Of a DNA stretch of 64,000 nucleotides, positions 24,503 to 37,938 are shown piece after piece. The stretch spans positions 1,385,501-1,449,500 of the forward strand of contig JAPTOF010000005.1 of assembly GCA_028554755.1 (NCBI GenBank), read 5' to 3'. Below the pieces are notes generated by a model. That model saw nothing but the letters and a program-made list of their open reading frames with translations, made no database searches and was not told where the DNA came from. The translations under genes were made by a program, and so were the position numbers. Each line of letters opens with the position of its first letter. Positions within the stretch are counted from its first letter, which is position 1. This DNA is from Cordia subcordata (Eukaryota > Streptophyta > Magnoliopsida > Boraginales > Cordiaceae).

Positions 24503-25426
24503 AGTTGTTCCTTTATTTTTTATATCATGTTTGGGGTAGATTTGCATAGCATGCCTTGTTTTTACTCAAAATGTGTTCAATTTTTTTGATTGTTTGCATA
24601 TTTTGAGTTGGTTTATCTCTATGTTGGTTGGTGAGTTGGCCTTTGCTATTGACTTAATTGATTGGAGAAGATGCAGGTGTACTATGAGGAGTGAATAGAG
24701 TGTGGGCTAGGACCTACACTTTGAAGAGAATTCTTTTAAAAACTATGAGGAGTGAGTACTTCTAAGAATGCACCAGATAGTTGCCCCACAACTTTGTTTG
24801 GAAAAGTGTTTTTAAAGGGTTGTTGATATGAGTGGCTCTTCTTTGGTTGGTTCTTTTAGTGTGCCTTAGCCTCTTCTTTTTCTCTTCTTTTTGTTTATCT
24901 TATGTATTGAGAAAAAAATGCAAATAAATGAAAACAAATACAAAAAAAATTTAAAAAAAGGTCAAAATGAGAAAAGCCAAAAAGGCAACAAAAAGATGAA
25001 AAAGTAAAGTATGTTGAATAAGTGTTAAGTGAGACAATGTCAATTTGACATAAGTATTCCCTTTTGTTATTTCACTGTACTGTGAATAAGGCTCTTACAT
25101 CAATTGTAAGTCATAGTGATTGTATCTTCTTTTCCTTGTATCTTTGGGGTTAAGTGCATGTTGGGAGACCATGTTAGAGGATAAGGCATGAAGTATTAGC
25201 ATTCTGGGTGCGTGAGTTAGAATCCTAAGTTTGTGGTGGTTGTAGCTACTTGGTAACTTCCCAAGAGGTGCGAGATTCCTTGTGATTGAGAAGAGGATCC
25301 GAAAAAGGCTAGGGAAACCCTTACACAAAAAGAATGACCCCTTATACCCCTTGGAGGTGAAAAGATAGGAAGTTAATGCAACTGGAAGCTCTTTGAAAAG
25401 CATGAGCATAGACTTGGTTCAAGGTT

Positions 25427-25461
25427 GCTTGGGGATAAGCAAGGGAAAGGTTTGGGGATGT
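25427..25461 (+). other. A1 terminal polypurine module
   Basis: GCTTGGGGATAAGC hairpin, then AAGGGAAAGGTTTGGGGATG, directly before the 3' LTR. Confidence 0.75.
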
Positions 25462-26686
25462 TGATATGTGTTATTTATGTATGTTTGTACATAGTTTTTA
25501 TATGCACATTTGAGGGTGTTCTAGATCATAATTGAGTGCAGTTTAGTATAGAGTTTATGCATAATTGTTAATATTTGTACATAATGTATTTAGATACATA
25601 AATACTATAATAAGTGTTATATTTTGTGTTTTAGGTGAGTTTTGGGATGGGTCGAGCTTAAACGAGGAAGAAACGAGCTAAATATGAAGGCTAAGAAAAC
25701 AAAGACTGAAGAGTAAAGATCATATGGAGCTGCCGGCTGGGTTGAAGAAAGTATCGACTGACTGGTAAGGTCAGCCAGTAAAACCAAAGAATAGAAGTCT
25801 GTACCGGTCGAGTGTAGGTCACCCAGTTGATCCAAAGAGTATGAAAAGGAACCGATCAACCCCTCTTTTTGCTGGCTAGCAAGTAGGGTCCCATGGTACT
25901 CACACTGAAAAGTCTATAAATAGCCCACTTTAAGTCATTTTTTGGGGAGGAACTTTAATTTTTCAAAACCCTAATAAACCCTACCCATTTTCCCACTTCA
26001 TCAAACACCCAAAACCACTATCCAACACCAAACCAAGCAAGGATTGAAGCTTGTAATAAGATATTGAAGGGTTTTGCTTTGGATTTAAGCAAGGGTTTGA
26101 AAGGGAGTTTATTATTTCTTTTCTTATTCTTGTAAATATGCTTTGTATCTGAGTTAGATCTAGGGTTGATTGTTGTTGTATATTAGAACAGGGTAATGAA
26201 TAAAGGATTTGTGTATATCTTTGGCTATTAATACATGTTTCTTTACATTGACTAATGGCATGAATTAATATGTCTACGTGTTGATAATCAAACATGTCTA
26301 TGTGTTTGTTAAAATGCCTAGGTGAAGTTGCATGTGTTATTTTGTGCTTAAATGCTATCAGCAGTGGTGTCACCTTAGCCTTAATCCATGATAACGGCAT
26401 GAGCCCTATTTGTGACTATGTGTGTTGATTAATATGCTTAATGGATGACTTGTGTGATAGGAGTATACCTCTAGTCTGAAACAATACTAAAAAGGTATCC
26501 ACTAGCACTAGTTAATGTTCTAGGAGTTTAATCTCTAGTCTAAAACAATACTAATAGGTTAGTCTCTTGAGTAGGACGTTAATCAATACAAAAGAGAGCA
26601 ATCGAGCCATAGATAGCCCAAACCACTATAATAGCCCGAATCTAGTTGCAACGCAATCACTCTATATCCCCTTCCACCTTGCACAG
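25462..26686 (+). mobile_element. A1 3' LTR, left part
   Basis: Starts TGATATGTGTTATTT and is parallel to 12697 onward and to the A2 LTRs. TATAAATA lies at 25915-25922. It is cut at 26686 by element B and continues at 57108; together about 1.49 kb, in line with the 1.47 kb of A2. Confidence 0.8.
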
Positions 26687-28582
26687 TGATATGTTATGTT
26701 TTTTAGTGTGTTTGCATTGTTAATTGCCTATGTTTTAGAGGTTTCTTGAGCTTTAAAAGATGCATTAGTATAGCATATATACTAGAGTTAGGCTTAAGCG
26801 TAAGCTAATGTACACAGTTGAGTTTCTAAGTCAAATGCTATACTAAATGCTTAACTTTGTGCCTTAGATGAGCTATAGGGCTGAAACGAAGTGTGAACGA
26901 GAATGGATGGTGAAGATAGAAGATGTACAGGTCATGTGATGAAGGCCGAGAGTAGGGAAGAGGAAATTCAAGGTCAACTGGGGGAGCCGGTCGACCTAGA
27001 AAATATTGCCGGTCGACCGATCACTCCAGAGAGGAGCCCAAAATTGCTGGTCGAGCTTCTTGAAAGCCAGTCGACCGACTAGGCTGACTGGCCAGTTTAG
27101 AGAGAATCACTTCGAAAGCTAGTTGAGCTAAGCAGAAGAGCCAATCGACTGACTAAGTTGACCGACAGTGTGCAGTAGCTGATATAAAGCTCGATTTTCA
27201 TCCTTCAAAAAGGGAGATATGGGGATTATGTTTAGAGCCAACTCACACATACAAAACCCTAGCTACACCACCTCCACCACACACACAATCACACACTTTT
27301 CACCTAGATTCAAGCTTACTTAGAGGATTCAAACACTTGGATTGAAAACTACTCAAAGATCTTGTATAAGAATTGCTAAGATGAAAGTGGAGTCTTCTAT
27401 TCTCTCTTTCATCCTCTTTTATATTATGTCTGAGTAGAGTTGTTTAGGTTGATGATGCTTGTGTAATAGGTTGATTCTATGCTTCTGTATTATGGGATTT
27501 AATTGTTAAATATATATATATATATATATATACATACATATGCTATGTTCTTCTTGTTTCAATGGAAATTATTTAATACATGTCTAGGTGTTTGATAATA
27601 TGCCTAAGAGAGTTGCATATGTAATAATTGAAGTCTATTTGCTACTAAACACCTCTAATCCATTCTATAATCATGTTTATGCGTTTATGTATGGATCTTG
27701 TGAAGTGGGTAATGCTTATATTCATGTATATGTGTATGTTTGCATGCCTAGTAGTAATGTGACCGTAATATTGCATACATGTTGGCTCAAAAGTGCTTTT
27801 AATGGTATAATCCAAGCATGACAATGTCTGGTAGTTGAATAAGCCCCTTTATTTGCGAACACCTTGGCTTAGAACATGTATGAATGCACTAATAAGTCAA
27901 ATCCCGTTATAGTGACCCTAGAATGTCGAGGCATAATTTAAGGCTAATCTAAATCGAGTCTCCTTTGACTTTAAATCTAGCCAATAGGTTTCTGCATAGA
28001 TTTAGTTGACTCTAGCGACACTAGATCTTGGCTTTAAATCTAGCCAACGATTTAGGTACTAGGGTAGGTTTATTCTAGGTCATCTCGAAAGCTAGTTAGT
28101 CACTCTTAAGACCATAGGTCATAAGGACCACGCCGTAGCTCTAGAAGGCGTCACCTAGAGATGAAAATGAGCCTAGTCCTAGGGAGAAATTAAGACACTA
28201 ACTAAGCAATCTAGTTAAAGAGCAATTGCTGATTAAGCCGTCTTATGTAATCCCATAGTATTTGAGTCTAGGATCACCCATTAGCAAGTAGATGCCACCT
28301 TAATCCCTTCCATTTTTTAGTTCCCTTTAGATGGTTTGTTTCTATATTTTTCCACTCCCATAGTTTAGTTTTATTTTCTTTAGCTAGAGCTCTCGATCAT
28401 CCAAAAACACCAAAAATAGTTAGTTTATGTTTCCTTTTAGGCATTCTCTAGGACACACACACACGTATAATCCATCCACAATATAGCCTCCCTATGGTTT
28501 GACACTCGTTCTCACATACATTACATTGTATCGATCCGTGCACTGCGAGTCTTTAGAGCTTGTACTCGAAAGACGATCATCA
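26687..28582 (+). mobile_element. Element B 5' LTR
   Basis: Begins TGATATGTTATG and ends ACGATCATCA just before the primer site. A TATAAA lies at about 27183, after several GTCGACC-type motifs at 26985-27175. A (TA)11 microsatellite lies at 27511-27532. It is parallel to 37939-38958 plus 56240-57107. Confidence 0.85.
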
Positions 28583-28588
28583 AGTTCT

Positions 28589-28606
28589 TGGCATCATTGT
28601 CGGGGA
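28589..28606 (+). other. Element B primer binding site, decayed
   Basis: TGGCATCATTGTCGGGGA lies six bases after the LTR. It differs from the tRNA-Asp complement at three positions, two of which fit deamination of CpG. Confidence 0.7.
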
Positions 28607-28968
28607 GGCAAGGTGGTTTGCATTCTTTACTTGTGTGTTTTCGGTAGCTGCTTTATTTATTTTCTTCACTTTTTCGTTATAGTTTGTTTAGTTTTTGCTT
28701 AGCTTATTTCTTGTTTATATAATCTTACTTTGGTACTTGTTTATTTATTCTTGTTTTTTTTTCTTTTATTTTTAGATGACCTTCTAGGATTGTGGCTTAT
28801 TTGATATAGACGTAGGTTTGTTGAAGTTTTCGGAGGTTGAAATGGACGGACTTAGGATAGTTCTGCATGCTTGGTAGGAGATCCCTTAGAAGTCCCCTAG
28901 TTCCTTTTAATCTTGAACTCGAAAGGATTGCTAGACATATAAGGAATTTAGGAGATCTTTTTTAGGAG

Positions 28969-30300
28969 ATAGATGATCCAAATCATCCTCCTAATCCTCC
29001 TATTCCCCTAATGAATCCTATTCCACCTCATAATCACCATAAGCATCAAGCCCAAGATCATTTTAGACAAGAACCCCTTAGATCGAACCCACCTATAGAT
29101 GAGGAACCCATTCTTAGGCAATTCTTTCTCCTCGAAGCATTTGAGCCTAATTTGGCTATTCAAATTCTAGGTTTAGGGGAGACGAACTTTGAGATTAAGC
29201 CTCATATATTGGCCATGCTTCCTTCCTTCTACAGGAGAAGTAATGAGAGTCCTCTAGAGCATATTATTGACTTTGTTAAGATGAGTTCCACCCTCCTTAT
29301 CCCAAATGTCTCCCAAGAGGTCATATGTCTAAGATTGTTCACTTTTTCTCTTAAGGACAAGGCTAGGGCTTGGTTGCATTCTTTACCTAATGGTTGTATT
29401 ACTACGTAGGCTGAGCTTTAATCTAAGTTTTTTCAAAAATTCTATCCTATGGCCAAGACGGCCGGCTTGAGGACCGCCATTATGACTTTCTCCCAACATG
29501 ATCTAGAATCTTTTCATGAGGCTTGGGAGAGGTTTAAAGACCTTCTTAGACAATGCCTATACTATGGGTATGGTAATCATGACCTATTGCAATACTTCTA
29601 TCGAGGCTTAAATGAACAAAATAGGATAATGGTAAATGTCGCCTTTAGTGGTGGCTTTTATATTTTGAAACTGGTTGAGGCATGGGAGAATATGAAGTTG
29701 ATGGCCAAAAATTCTTTTCGAAACTTTGTTATAGAAAGGTCTAGTCAGGGAGGCAACAAGAGAAGTGTTAGTGAGGTTGGAGTCTCTTTAGATTTACATG
29801 TAAGGTAGAGGCCTTGAGAAATAAGTTAGATCAATTCATTTCCCTATCTCTTTCATCCCACGGTTATAGGACAAGTTTCGTAGGTTTTTCCTTTGTCTCC
29901 TTGGTCGTTGAGGCTTGTGCATTGTGTTTCGAATCATCTCATGAGACTGTAGCTTGTCTTTAGCATCCCAATTTCCTGAGTTTATAAAGGAGCAAGTATG
30001 TGCCACTCAAGGTTATTCTCATGAGTACAATCCATACTCGAACACATACAAATCGGGTTAGAGGGATAACCAAAAATTTTCTTAGAGGCAAGGTCAACAT
30101 GAATCTTCTTTTTCCCAACCCCAAGTCTCACTCCAGCCACAACCCCATCCTGCTAATTCTCCAAGGTTTTACCATGTCAATCAACCTAGGCTTCCTAGTG
30201 CTCCTCAACCGCCAGCACTCCCTACTCCTTCTAGTAGCCAGTCTCCTAGCAATGATGTGATGAAGCTAATGCAATTTATTCAGAATCAGTAACAAGCATT
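28969..30300 (+). pseudogene. Element B gag, broken
   Basis: Parallel to the gag of E. The start codon has probably been lost (ATA where E has ATG). 29011-29409 includes NFEIKPHILAMLPSFYRRSN and SQEVICLRLFTFSLKDKARA, ending at a TAG that replaces a Trp codon. 29449-29808 includes the capsid block SQHDLESFHEAWERFKDLL. The zinc knuckle CALCFESSHETVAC survives at about 29916-29960 in another frame. Several more stops and frame changes follow. Confidence 0.8.
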
Positions 30301-30539
30301 AGTTAATTAGCAGTAGGAGCTAGCCAATAATAGGCAAGAGATGGCTAGCTAGAGGTAGCAGATGGCTAGGTTTGAGGCATAATTAGGGCAGGTTGTCACG
30401 CAGTTGAGTACTAGAGACCTCGGGAGATTGCCTTCTCAATCGGAGGTGAACCCTAGAGTCCAATCTTATTCCTCCACTGACACCACTTATCCTTCTCAGG
30501 CCCAGGCTAAGGCTGTCACCACCTTAGAAGTGGTAAGAT

Positions 30540-31665
30540 AGTGGATAATAGGGTAGGAGTTGACTTTATAGTGTCCGGACCTAGTGGTCCTTTCGAGTTT
30601 AGAGAGCCTCATTATAGCCCTGTTGAGAGAGATTCTAGAGAAGGTTCTTTTGAGAGAGTTGAGCCTATTAGAGACTATGGAGAGAATAGTACTTTCTGCC
30701 CACATCAGGAAGGAAATAAGCCTATTGATAATTCTTATGTGTCTAGAGACATTGCACCTAGAGTTCCCTTCCCATCCGCTTGAGAGAGGTCTACACCTAG
30801 TGAAGATTCTAGGTTTTTCAAGATCTTAGAGCATCTTAAGGACTTTAAGGTTAATCTTCCTTTGATAGATGCAATCCTTTCCATTCCCTCTTATTCTAAG
30901 TTCTTTAAGGACCTTTGTACAAGGAAGTGTAGGTCATCGAACTTTCCTAAAAAGGTAAGGCTTACGAAGAAAGTGAGTAGTATTTGTACTTGGGGCCTTC
31001 TGCCCAAAATGCGTGATCCCGGAGCTTTCACTATTCCTTGTAGGATCTATGAAACCCAGATTGATCACGCCTTATTAGATTTAAGGTTCAATGTGAATCT
31101 TATTCCCTACTCTGTCTATCGATAGCTAGGTCTAGGTGAGTTATCCCTTACACATGTTACTCTTCAGCTAGCTGATAGGTCCGAGCATAGACCTAGGGGT
31201 ATGGTAGAGGATGTTATGGTCTAGGTAGGTGAGTTCGTGTACCCTGTTGACTTCATGGTGTTAGATATGGATTCAGGACATGTCTCTAGGCATTTCACTC
31301 CCGTTCTATTAGGTCGTCCCTTCCTTGCCACCATAGTTGGTATTATTCATTGCAGGTTAGGGTTATTAGAAATGAAATTTAGGAATTTGAGATCTACCAT
31401 GAAGGTTGTCGAGGCAATGAATAGGGCTAGTATATGAGAAGAAGAGGATGGAGAAGGATGCTTTAGCGTAGATGTGATTGATTCTTGTGTCGAAAACTTT
31501 GTAGAGAACATTGTGATCGATGGAGAAGAATTGAGGAAATTTGAAGAGATGTTGTCTAACTCTGATTTGGAGACCTTAGAGCGAAAGAGTGTAGCTTCTA
31601 CCTCCGTAGTAGAGGATTCCATGATTGATAAGTCACTTGAGGTTGTTCCTTCTAGTGTTAATTGA
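30540..31665 (+). pseudogene. Element B protease region, broken
   Basis: 30862-31125 carries [20 protein letters not shown], the protease active-site region with DLG changed to DLR. 31237-31437 has the late motif of the fold, [12 protein letters not shown] codons at about 31123 and 31222 break the frame. The part down to 31665 is the acidic linker to RT. Confidence 0.75.
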
Positions 31666-31704
31666 AGTGGTACCCCCATTGATGATATTGAGGTTGAGTC
31701 CCCC

Positions 31705-32945
31705 TTGGTTGAGCCTAGCCTTTCTCTAGAGCTTAAACCCCTTCCTGATCATTTAAAGTATGCATTCCTAAGCCCTAGTGAGACCCTTCCGATTATCATA
31801 GCTTCTGATCTTTCTAGAGAGCATGAGGAGAGTCTTTTAGAGGTTCTTAGGAAACATAGGAAGGCTATAGGGTGGAAAATTGATGATTTGAGAGGAATTG
31901 ACCCTTCAGTTTACATGCATCGTATTCACCTTAAGGATGGAGCCGTTCCTTCTAGGGAGATGCAAAGGAGGCTAAACCCACACATGAGTGAAGTAGTTAA
32001 GAAAGAGATCATTAAGCTTTTTGATACAAGCATTATTTATCTGATCTCCTATAGTGAATGGGTTAGCCTGGTCCAGGTTGTCCTTAAGAAATTCGAGAAC
32101 ACGATTGTAGAAAATGAGAAAGGAGAGCTTATCCTTACAAGTACTCCCACAAGTTGGAGAGTTTGTATTGACTATAGGAAGCTCAACTCCAAAACTAGGA
32201 AGGATCATTTCCCGTTGCCTTTTCTAGATTAGATTTTAGATAGAGTAGCTAGGCATAGCTACATTTGCTTTTTAGATGGTTATTCCGAGTATAATCAGAT
32301 CCCCGTGTTTCCCGAGAACCAAGAGAAGACTACCTTTACTTGTCCCTATGGCATTTTTGCCTGTAGGAGGATGCCCTTTGGTCTATGCAATGCCCATCAA
32401 CTTTTTCGAGGTGTATGATGGCCATCTTCACTAATATGATTGAGAGGCATTTAGATATATTTATGGATGATTTCTCAGTCTTTGGAGATAGTTTTGATGA
32501 GTGCTTGAGTCACATTTCCTTAGTCATAGACCATTGTATGGAGAAGAACTTAGCGTTGAGTTGTGAGAAATCCCACTTTATAGTGCAGCGAGGGATAGTG
32601 TTAGGTCATGTAGTCTCATCTATTGGCATTCAAGTTGACCCGGCTAAGGTAGAATTGATTGAGAAGTTACTTGCCCTTAAATGTGTTAAGGAAATTAGAT
32701 CTTTTTTAGGGCATGCAGGTCTCTACCGTAGATTCATCAAGGATTTTATCCATATAATGCATCCCTTGTCTAGGCTCTTAGTACAAGATGTTCCCTTTGA
32801 GTTTGATGATGAATATGTTAGAGCTTTTAATATGCTTAAATCCTTCTTGTTTATGTCCCCAATCATCTAGTCACCTAACTACAGTTTTTCATTTGAGGTT
32901 ATGATTGATGCATCCGATTATGAGATAGGAGTTATTTTAGGTCAA
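31705..32945 (+). pseudogene. Element B reverse transcriptase, broken and split
   Basis: 31705-32232 covers the RT start ([20 protein letters not shown]) up to [19 protein letters not shown], then a TAG. 32385-32870 contains the catalytic [13 protein letters not shown] and the thumb with [15 protein letters not shown]. An indel near 32398 destroys the NAPATFQRC block. At 32945, within the start of RNase H (the VILGQ block), the minus-strand solo LTR interrupts the gene; it resumes at 34829. Confidence 0.8.
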
Positions 32946-34823
32946 TGGTGTACGTCTTTCGAGTGCAAGCTCTAAAACAGCCACAAGCGTACGGATCGTG
33001 CAATATAGTGTGTACAAGCGCGGTTGTCGAACCATAGGGAGGCGTGAATAATGTGGGTGAATTCTATGCTTGGTGCTCTAGAAGGTGCCAAAAAGAAAGA
33101 TCTAAACTAGACATATTTTTGGGGTTTTGGATTATCGGGAGCTCTAGGTAAAGGAAATAAAACTAAACTATGAATATGAAAAATGGGAACACAAGTTGGT
33201 CAAGAGGGAACTAACAATTGAGAAGGGATTAGGGCGACTTCGATTTATGAATGGGTAATTCTATACTCAAATGCTATAGGATTAAGGGATGATGGCTAAC
33301 TATCATGAGTGCTCTTAACTAGATTACTAGTTAGTGTCCTAATTTTCCCCTAGGACTTGGTACAGGTCCATCCCTAGGCGGCGCCTCCTAGAGCTGCGGC
33401 GTGGTCCTTATGACCTAGGGCCTTAAGAGTGACTAACAAGCTTCCTAGGTGACTTAGAATGAACCTCCCCTAGTACCTAAATCATTGGCTAGATTTAAAG
33501 CCAAGACCTAGTGTCGCTAAGGTCGACTAAACCTATCCTGATTTGCTGGATTTAAAGCTACAGGAGACTCGGCCTAGACTAGCCCTAATTATGCTTCGTC
33601 ATTCTAAGGTCACAATAGCAGGATTTAACCTATTAACACATTCATACATGTTCTAAGCCAAGGTTTTCGAGAATAAAGGGACCTATTCGACTACCAAACA
33701 TCGTGATGCTCGGATCACACCATTAGAGCAATTAACAACCGACATGTATGCATTATTGAAGTCGTATTCACTACTAGGCATGCAAATATACACATAGACA
33801 TGAATATAAGCATTACCCACTTCATGGCATCCACATATAAACACATAGACATGATTATAGTATGGGTAAGATGTGTTTAGTAATAAATAAACTTCAATTT
33901 ATACACATGTTACCCATTTGGGCATTTAACCAAACACTTAGACATGAATGAGAAAATAACCATTTGAACAAGAAAATCAAACATGTATATATAATCAGCC
34001 ATTTAATCCCATATCATAAGAGTATATAGCTAACCCATTACATAAGTTAAATCACCCTACGCAAGTCTACTCAATCATAATACGAAATAGAATGAAAGAG
34101 AGATAATGAAGCTCCCCTTTCATCCTAACAAATCTTGTACAAAGCTTGTGAGCAAACTTGATTCCAAATGTTTGAACCCTTCAAATCAAGCTTGGTTCTT
34201 AGTCAGGAATGTGTGAAAAGTGTGTGTGAGGTGGGTGGAATCTAGGGTTAAGTGTGTGAGAATTTTAGGTGTGAAATGCGTGCTAATCTTCCAAAAAGTC
34301 CCCCTCTTTTTTGCATAATCGAGCCCTATTTATATGTTCTCAGACGGTCGACCAGATTCTGGACCTAGTTCGACTGGCTTTTTGATGATGCTCTCTGGAC
34401 TGGCCGGTCGACCTAGTCGGTCGACCGGCTTTGAAGGGGTGGTCGTCCGACTATTTTTGGCACCTCTCCGGAGTGGCCAGTCGACCTAGCCGGTTGACCG
34501 GCTCTTTTTCCTTGGTCGTCCGGCTGACTTTCTTCCTCCATTCTTTGTCTTTTCGGCCTCCGATCTTCTCTCTTTGACCCGTGCATTTCCCATCTTCATC
34601 ACCTTTCATCGTCCAATCTCGATCTTAACCCAAAGTTCACCTAAATCATTGAAAACAAGCAATTAGTGTAGCAATTTTGTCTCTTAAACTCGATATGTAC
34701 ATCTATTTACGCTTAAGCCTATTCTTATCAAAAGCACTACACTAATGCATCATTATGAGCACTCAACATCTCTTAAATATAGGTAAATGACAATGCAAAC
34801 ATACACAAAAACACAACACATCA
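32946..34823 (-). mobile_element. Solo LTR of the E family inside element B
   Basis: A single LTR with GTCAA duplications at 32941-32945 and 34824-34828. On the minus strand it starts TGATGTGTTGTGTTTTTG at 34823, has TATAAATA at 34334-34327 downstream of GTCGACC/GGTCGAC motifs (about 34345-34510), and ends at 32946. It matches the E LTRs and contains the first 55 bases that the E 5' LTR lacks. A solo LTR is the usual product of recombination between the two LTRs of a former full element. Confidence 0.85.
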
Positions 34824-34828
34824 GTCAA

Positions 34829-35264
34829 CAATGGGATAAGTTGCCCTATGCAATGTACTATGCTAGCAAGACTTTTGATGAAGTCCAAAAGAACTATACC
34901 GCCACAAAAAAAGAGCTTCTAATAGTAGTCTTCTCCCTTGACAAGTTTAGGTCGTATATCCTAGGGTCTAAAGTGATTGTCTACACCGATCATGCGACAT
35001 TGAGGTATTTGTTATCTAAGAAGGAGTCTAAGTCTCGCTTGATTAGGTTGTTACTCCTTCTTCAAGAATTTGATGTTGAAATCCAGGATAAGAAGGGTAG
35101 TGAAAACTTAGTTGCGGATCACCTTTCCTATCTTGTTAGTGAGTCTTCTGAGGATCCATTCGTGATTCATTTCCTGATGAGCAATTGTTTACCGTCTCTC
35201 ATCACACACCATAGTTTGCTCACATTGTCAATTATCTTGCGACAGGGCGTTTTCCCTCCTATTA

Positions 35265-35313
<49 letters not shown>

Positions 35314-36534
35314 GTTCCTAGCACAAGTGAGACATTTCTTTTAGGAGGATCCTTATCTTTTTAAAGTGTGTGCAGATCAAGTGGTTCGCCAGTGTGTGCC
35401 TGAAGATGAATTTGAAAGCGTGTTGAGTATGTGTCACAATGAGGGCGTAGAGGTCATTTTAGTGGAAAGAAGACCACCACGAAGGTCTTACAATGTGGAT
35501 TATTCTAGTCCACTCTCTTTAGGGATGTCCAAGAGTATTGTAAAAAGTGTTTTAAATGTCAACAATCCTGGTCTATCTCTAGGATAAACATGATGCCTTT
35601 ATCCCCTATTCTTCTATGTGAGTTATTTGATGTTTGGGTATAGATTTCATGGGACCATTTCCACCTTCCTTTGGGCATCAATATGTTTTAGTGGTTGTGG
35701 ACTATATGTCTAAATGGGTTGAGGCAATTTCCACGAGCACTAATGACCATAGGGTAGTGGTAAAGTTCATCAAGGAGAACATTTTCTCTAGATTTGGAGT
35801 CCTTAGGGTCTTGAATAGCGATAGGGGTTTGTATTTTCGCCATAGAACTTTGGAGGCCTTGTTGAGGAGATATTCAGTTACCCATAAGGTTGTTACCCCT
35901 TATCACCCACAAACTAGTGGACAAGTAGAGATGTCCAATAGGGAGATCAAGCACATTTTAGAGAAAAAGTTTAGGCCCAATAGGAGGGATTGGTCTATTA
36001 GATTGAATGATGCTTTATAGGCCTACCATACCGCTTTTAAAACTCCTATTGGTAAGTCTCCATATCGATTGGTTTATGGGAAAGCTTGTCACTTGCCAAT
36101 AGAACTAGAGCATAGGGCTTATTGGGCAATCAAGGCCCTAAACTTTGACTTGCAAGAGTTGGTGAGAAAAGGAAGCTTGACTTAGTGGAATTAGAGGAGC
36201 TTAGGTTTGAGGCGTATGAGAATGCCAAGCTTTATAAGGTTAGGATAAAGAGAATTCATGATAGACATATTCTTAAGAAATCATTCTCTCCTCTGATAAA
36301 GTTTGGTTGTTTAACTCACATTTGAAGCTCTTTCGAAGTAAGCTCAAGTCAAGATGGGGTGGTCTATACGAGGTGTTGGTTGCCTATCCTTCTAGAGCAG
36401 TTAAGATCAAGGACTTGAAGGATGGTCGAGAGATGATGGTGAACGGGCAATGCCTACAGCATGCACATGATCCGAGCATGGCTCGTGTAGAGGCTTTAAT
36501 GCCTCAGGACCCCATCTATGAAGGTAGAAAATGA
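34829..36534 (+). pseudogene. Element B RNase H and integrase, broken
   Basis: 34829-35344 continues RNase [21 protein letters not shown], then [17 protein letters not shown] and VADHLS. 35366-35587 is the zinc-binding part with the first His (MCHNEG) kept but the rest shifted out of frame. 35634-36020 is the integrase core up to [18 protein letters not shown]. 36307-36534 is the C-terminal domain. Stops at about 35342 and 36018 and frame changes near 35640 and 36160 break it. A (GA)20 run extends the linker between RNase H and integrase. Confidence 0.8.
35271..35310 (+). repeat. In-frame (GA)20 microsatellite
   Basis: Forty bases of GA that read as alternating Arg-Glu. The same place in E has only a few units. 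Confidence 0.85.
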
Positions 36535-36540
36535 GTTGGT

Positions 36541-36587
36541 GTTTGCCTGGCTGACGATGTGGTGGTTAGCGCTAGTAGGAGGCAACC
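36541..36587 (+). other. Element B post-integrase stem-loop
   Basis: GTTTGCC pairs with GGCAACC across the conserved 'ggttagcgctagtagga'. It lies directly after the integrase stop. Confidence 0.55.
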
Positions 36588-36956
36588 TAGGTTCAATTTT
36601 GCAATTTTGCACTTATTTCATTTTCCTTTCTTTTATTTTCTTTCTTTTTCTTTCACCCACATCAAAGTGTTGAATCCCAATCCTTTGTCCCTTAAGATAC
36701 ACCGTTGCTATTTATTGCACATGCCAATGCAAGCATGTATAGGGAATGCCACTAACCTCATTTTCTGTGTAAGCGTTTGTGAATTATGAGTCATAGGGTT
36801 AGTAGTATATTGATTTATCATTGGCATGGAGAGTTTTGAAGACAATACACGGTTGTATCAATCCTTTCTCCACTTATTCCCAATGTTTCTACCCCATCCT
36901 CACCACCCTTACTTACTTTGTAATGCCAAAGGTTGTTTATGTGTTTTCTTTTATTT

Positions 36957-36993
36957 GCTTGAGGACAAGCAAAGTTTAGGTTTGAGGGGGTGG
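36957..36993 (+). other. Element B internal polypurine module
   Basis: GCTTG-AGGA-CAAGC, then AAAGTTTAGGTTTGAGGGGG. It lies 947 bases before the terminal module. Confidence 0.7.
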
Positions 36994-37903
36994 AGGTTTG
37001 GTTCTATTGTTTTGTGTTTTCTTAGGGTAGATTGCATTATTTGGTAAAAAAAGTGAATTTTTTTTTCAAATTTTCAAATTTTAATGCATGTAGGATTGAT
37101 TATTCCTTTGTTGATCATTGTATTGGCTATTGTGATTGACTTTATTGATTGGAAAACATGAGTAGCATTGTGGAGAACTAACTATAGTGAAGAGAGAACA
37201 AAGACTTGGAAGAGATGCCTTCGAAAGTTGTGGGGAGGGAGGAAATTTAAGAATGACCCTTGTACCCATCCCATAGCTTGGTAGGAAAGAGTTAAAAAAA
37301 GGGGTTGTTGATATGAATGCCTCTTCCTTGAATGGTTCTTTTTTATGTGCCAAAGCCTTTCTTTTTCTTTTCTTTTTGTGTGAATACAATACAAAGCATG
37401 AAAAAATCCAAAAAAAATTGAAAAAGGCAAAAGGTGCAAAAATATAAAAAACTTTTGAAAAAGAGAAAAAGCCAAAGGCGTCAAAAAGTTTTGTTAATAA
37501 AGTTTTGTTAATAAGGGCACAAGTGATACAATGTCAACTTAGCACATGCTATCATCTTTGTATATATGTGAATAAGGCTTTTATAAGCCATTACATTTGT
37601 ATATTCTCTCATCTTGTCTTTGAGGCTTTGTGCATGTTGGAAAGGCCATGATAGTTGAGGGGACATGAAATATCAACATCTTGAGTGCGTGAGTTAGAAT
37701 CCTAGGCTTGTGGTGGATTGGCTACTTGGGAAATTCCCATGAGGATTGAGGTCCCATATGTGTAGAAGGAGGATCCAAAGAGACTTGGGGATCTCTCTAC
37801 ATAGGAATGACCCCTTCATGCTTTGTAGACTAACTTTGATAGTGAATCAATCCCTTAGGTAACCTTTTGCATTAGCTTAAGAAATAAATTAAAGATTGGG
37901 CTT

Positions 37904-37938
37904 GCTTGGGGACAAGCAAGGATACGGTTTGGGGGTGT
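37904..37938 (+). other. Element B terminal polypurine module
   Basis: GCTTGGGGACAAGC, then AAGGATACGGTTTGGGGG, directly before the 3' LTR. Confidence 0.75.
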
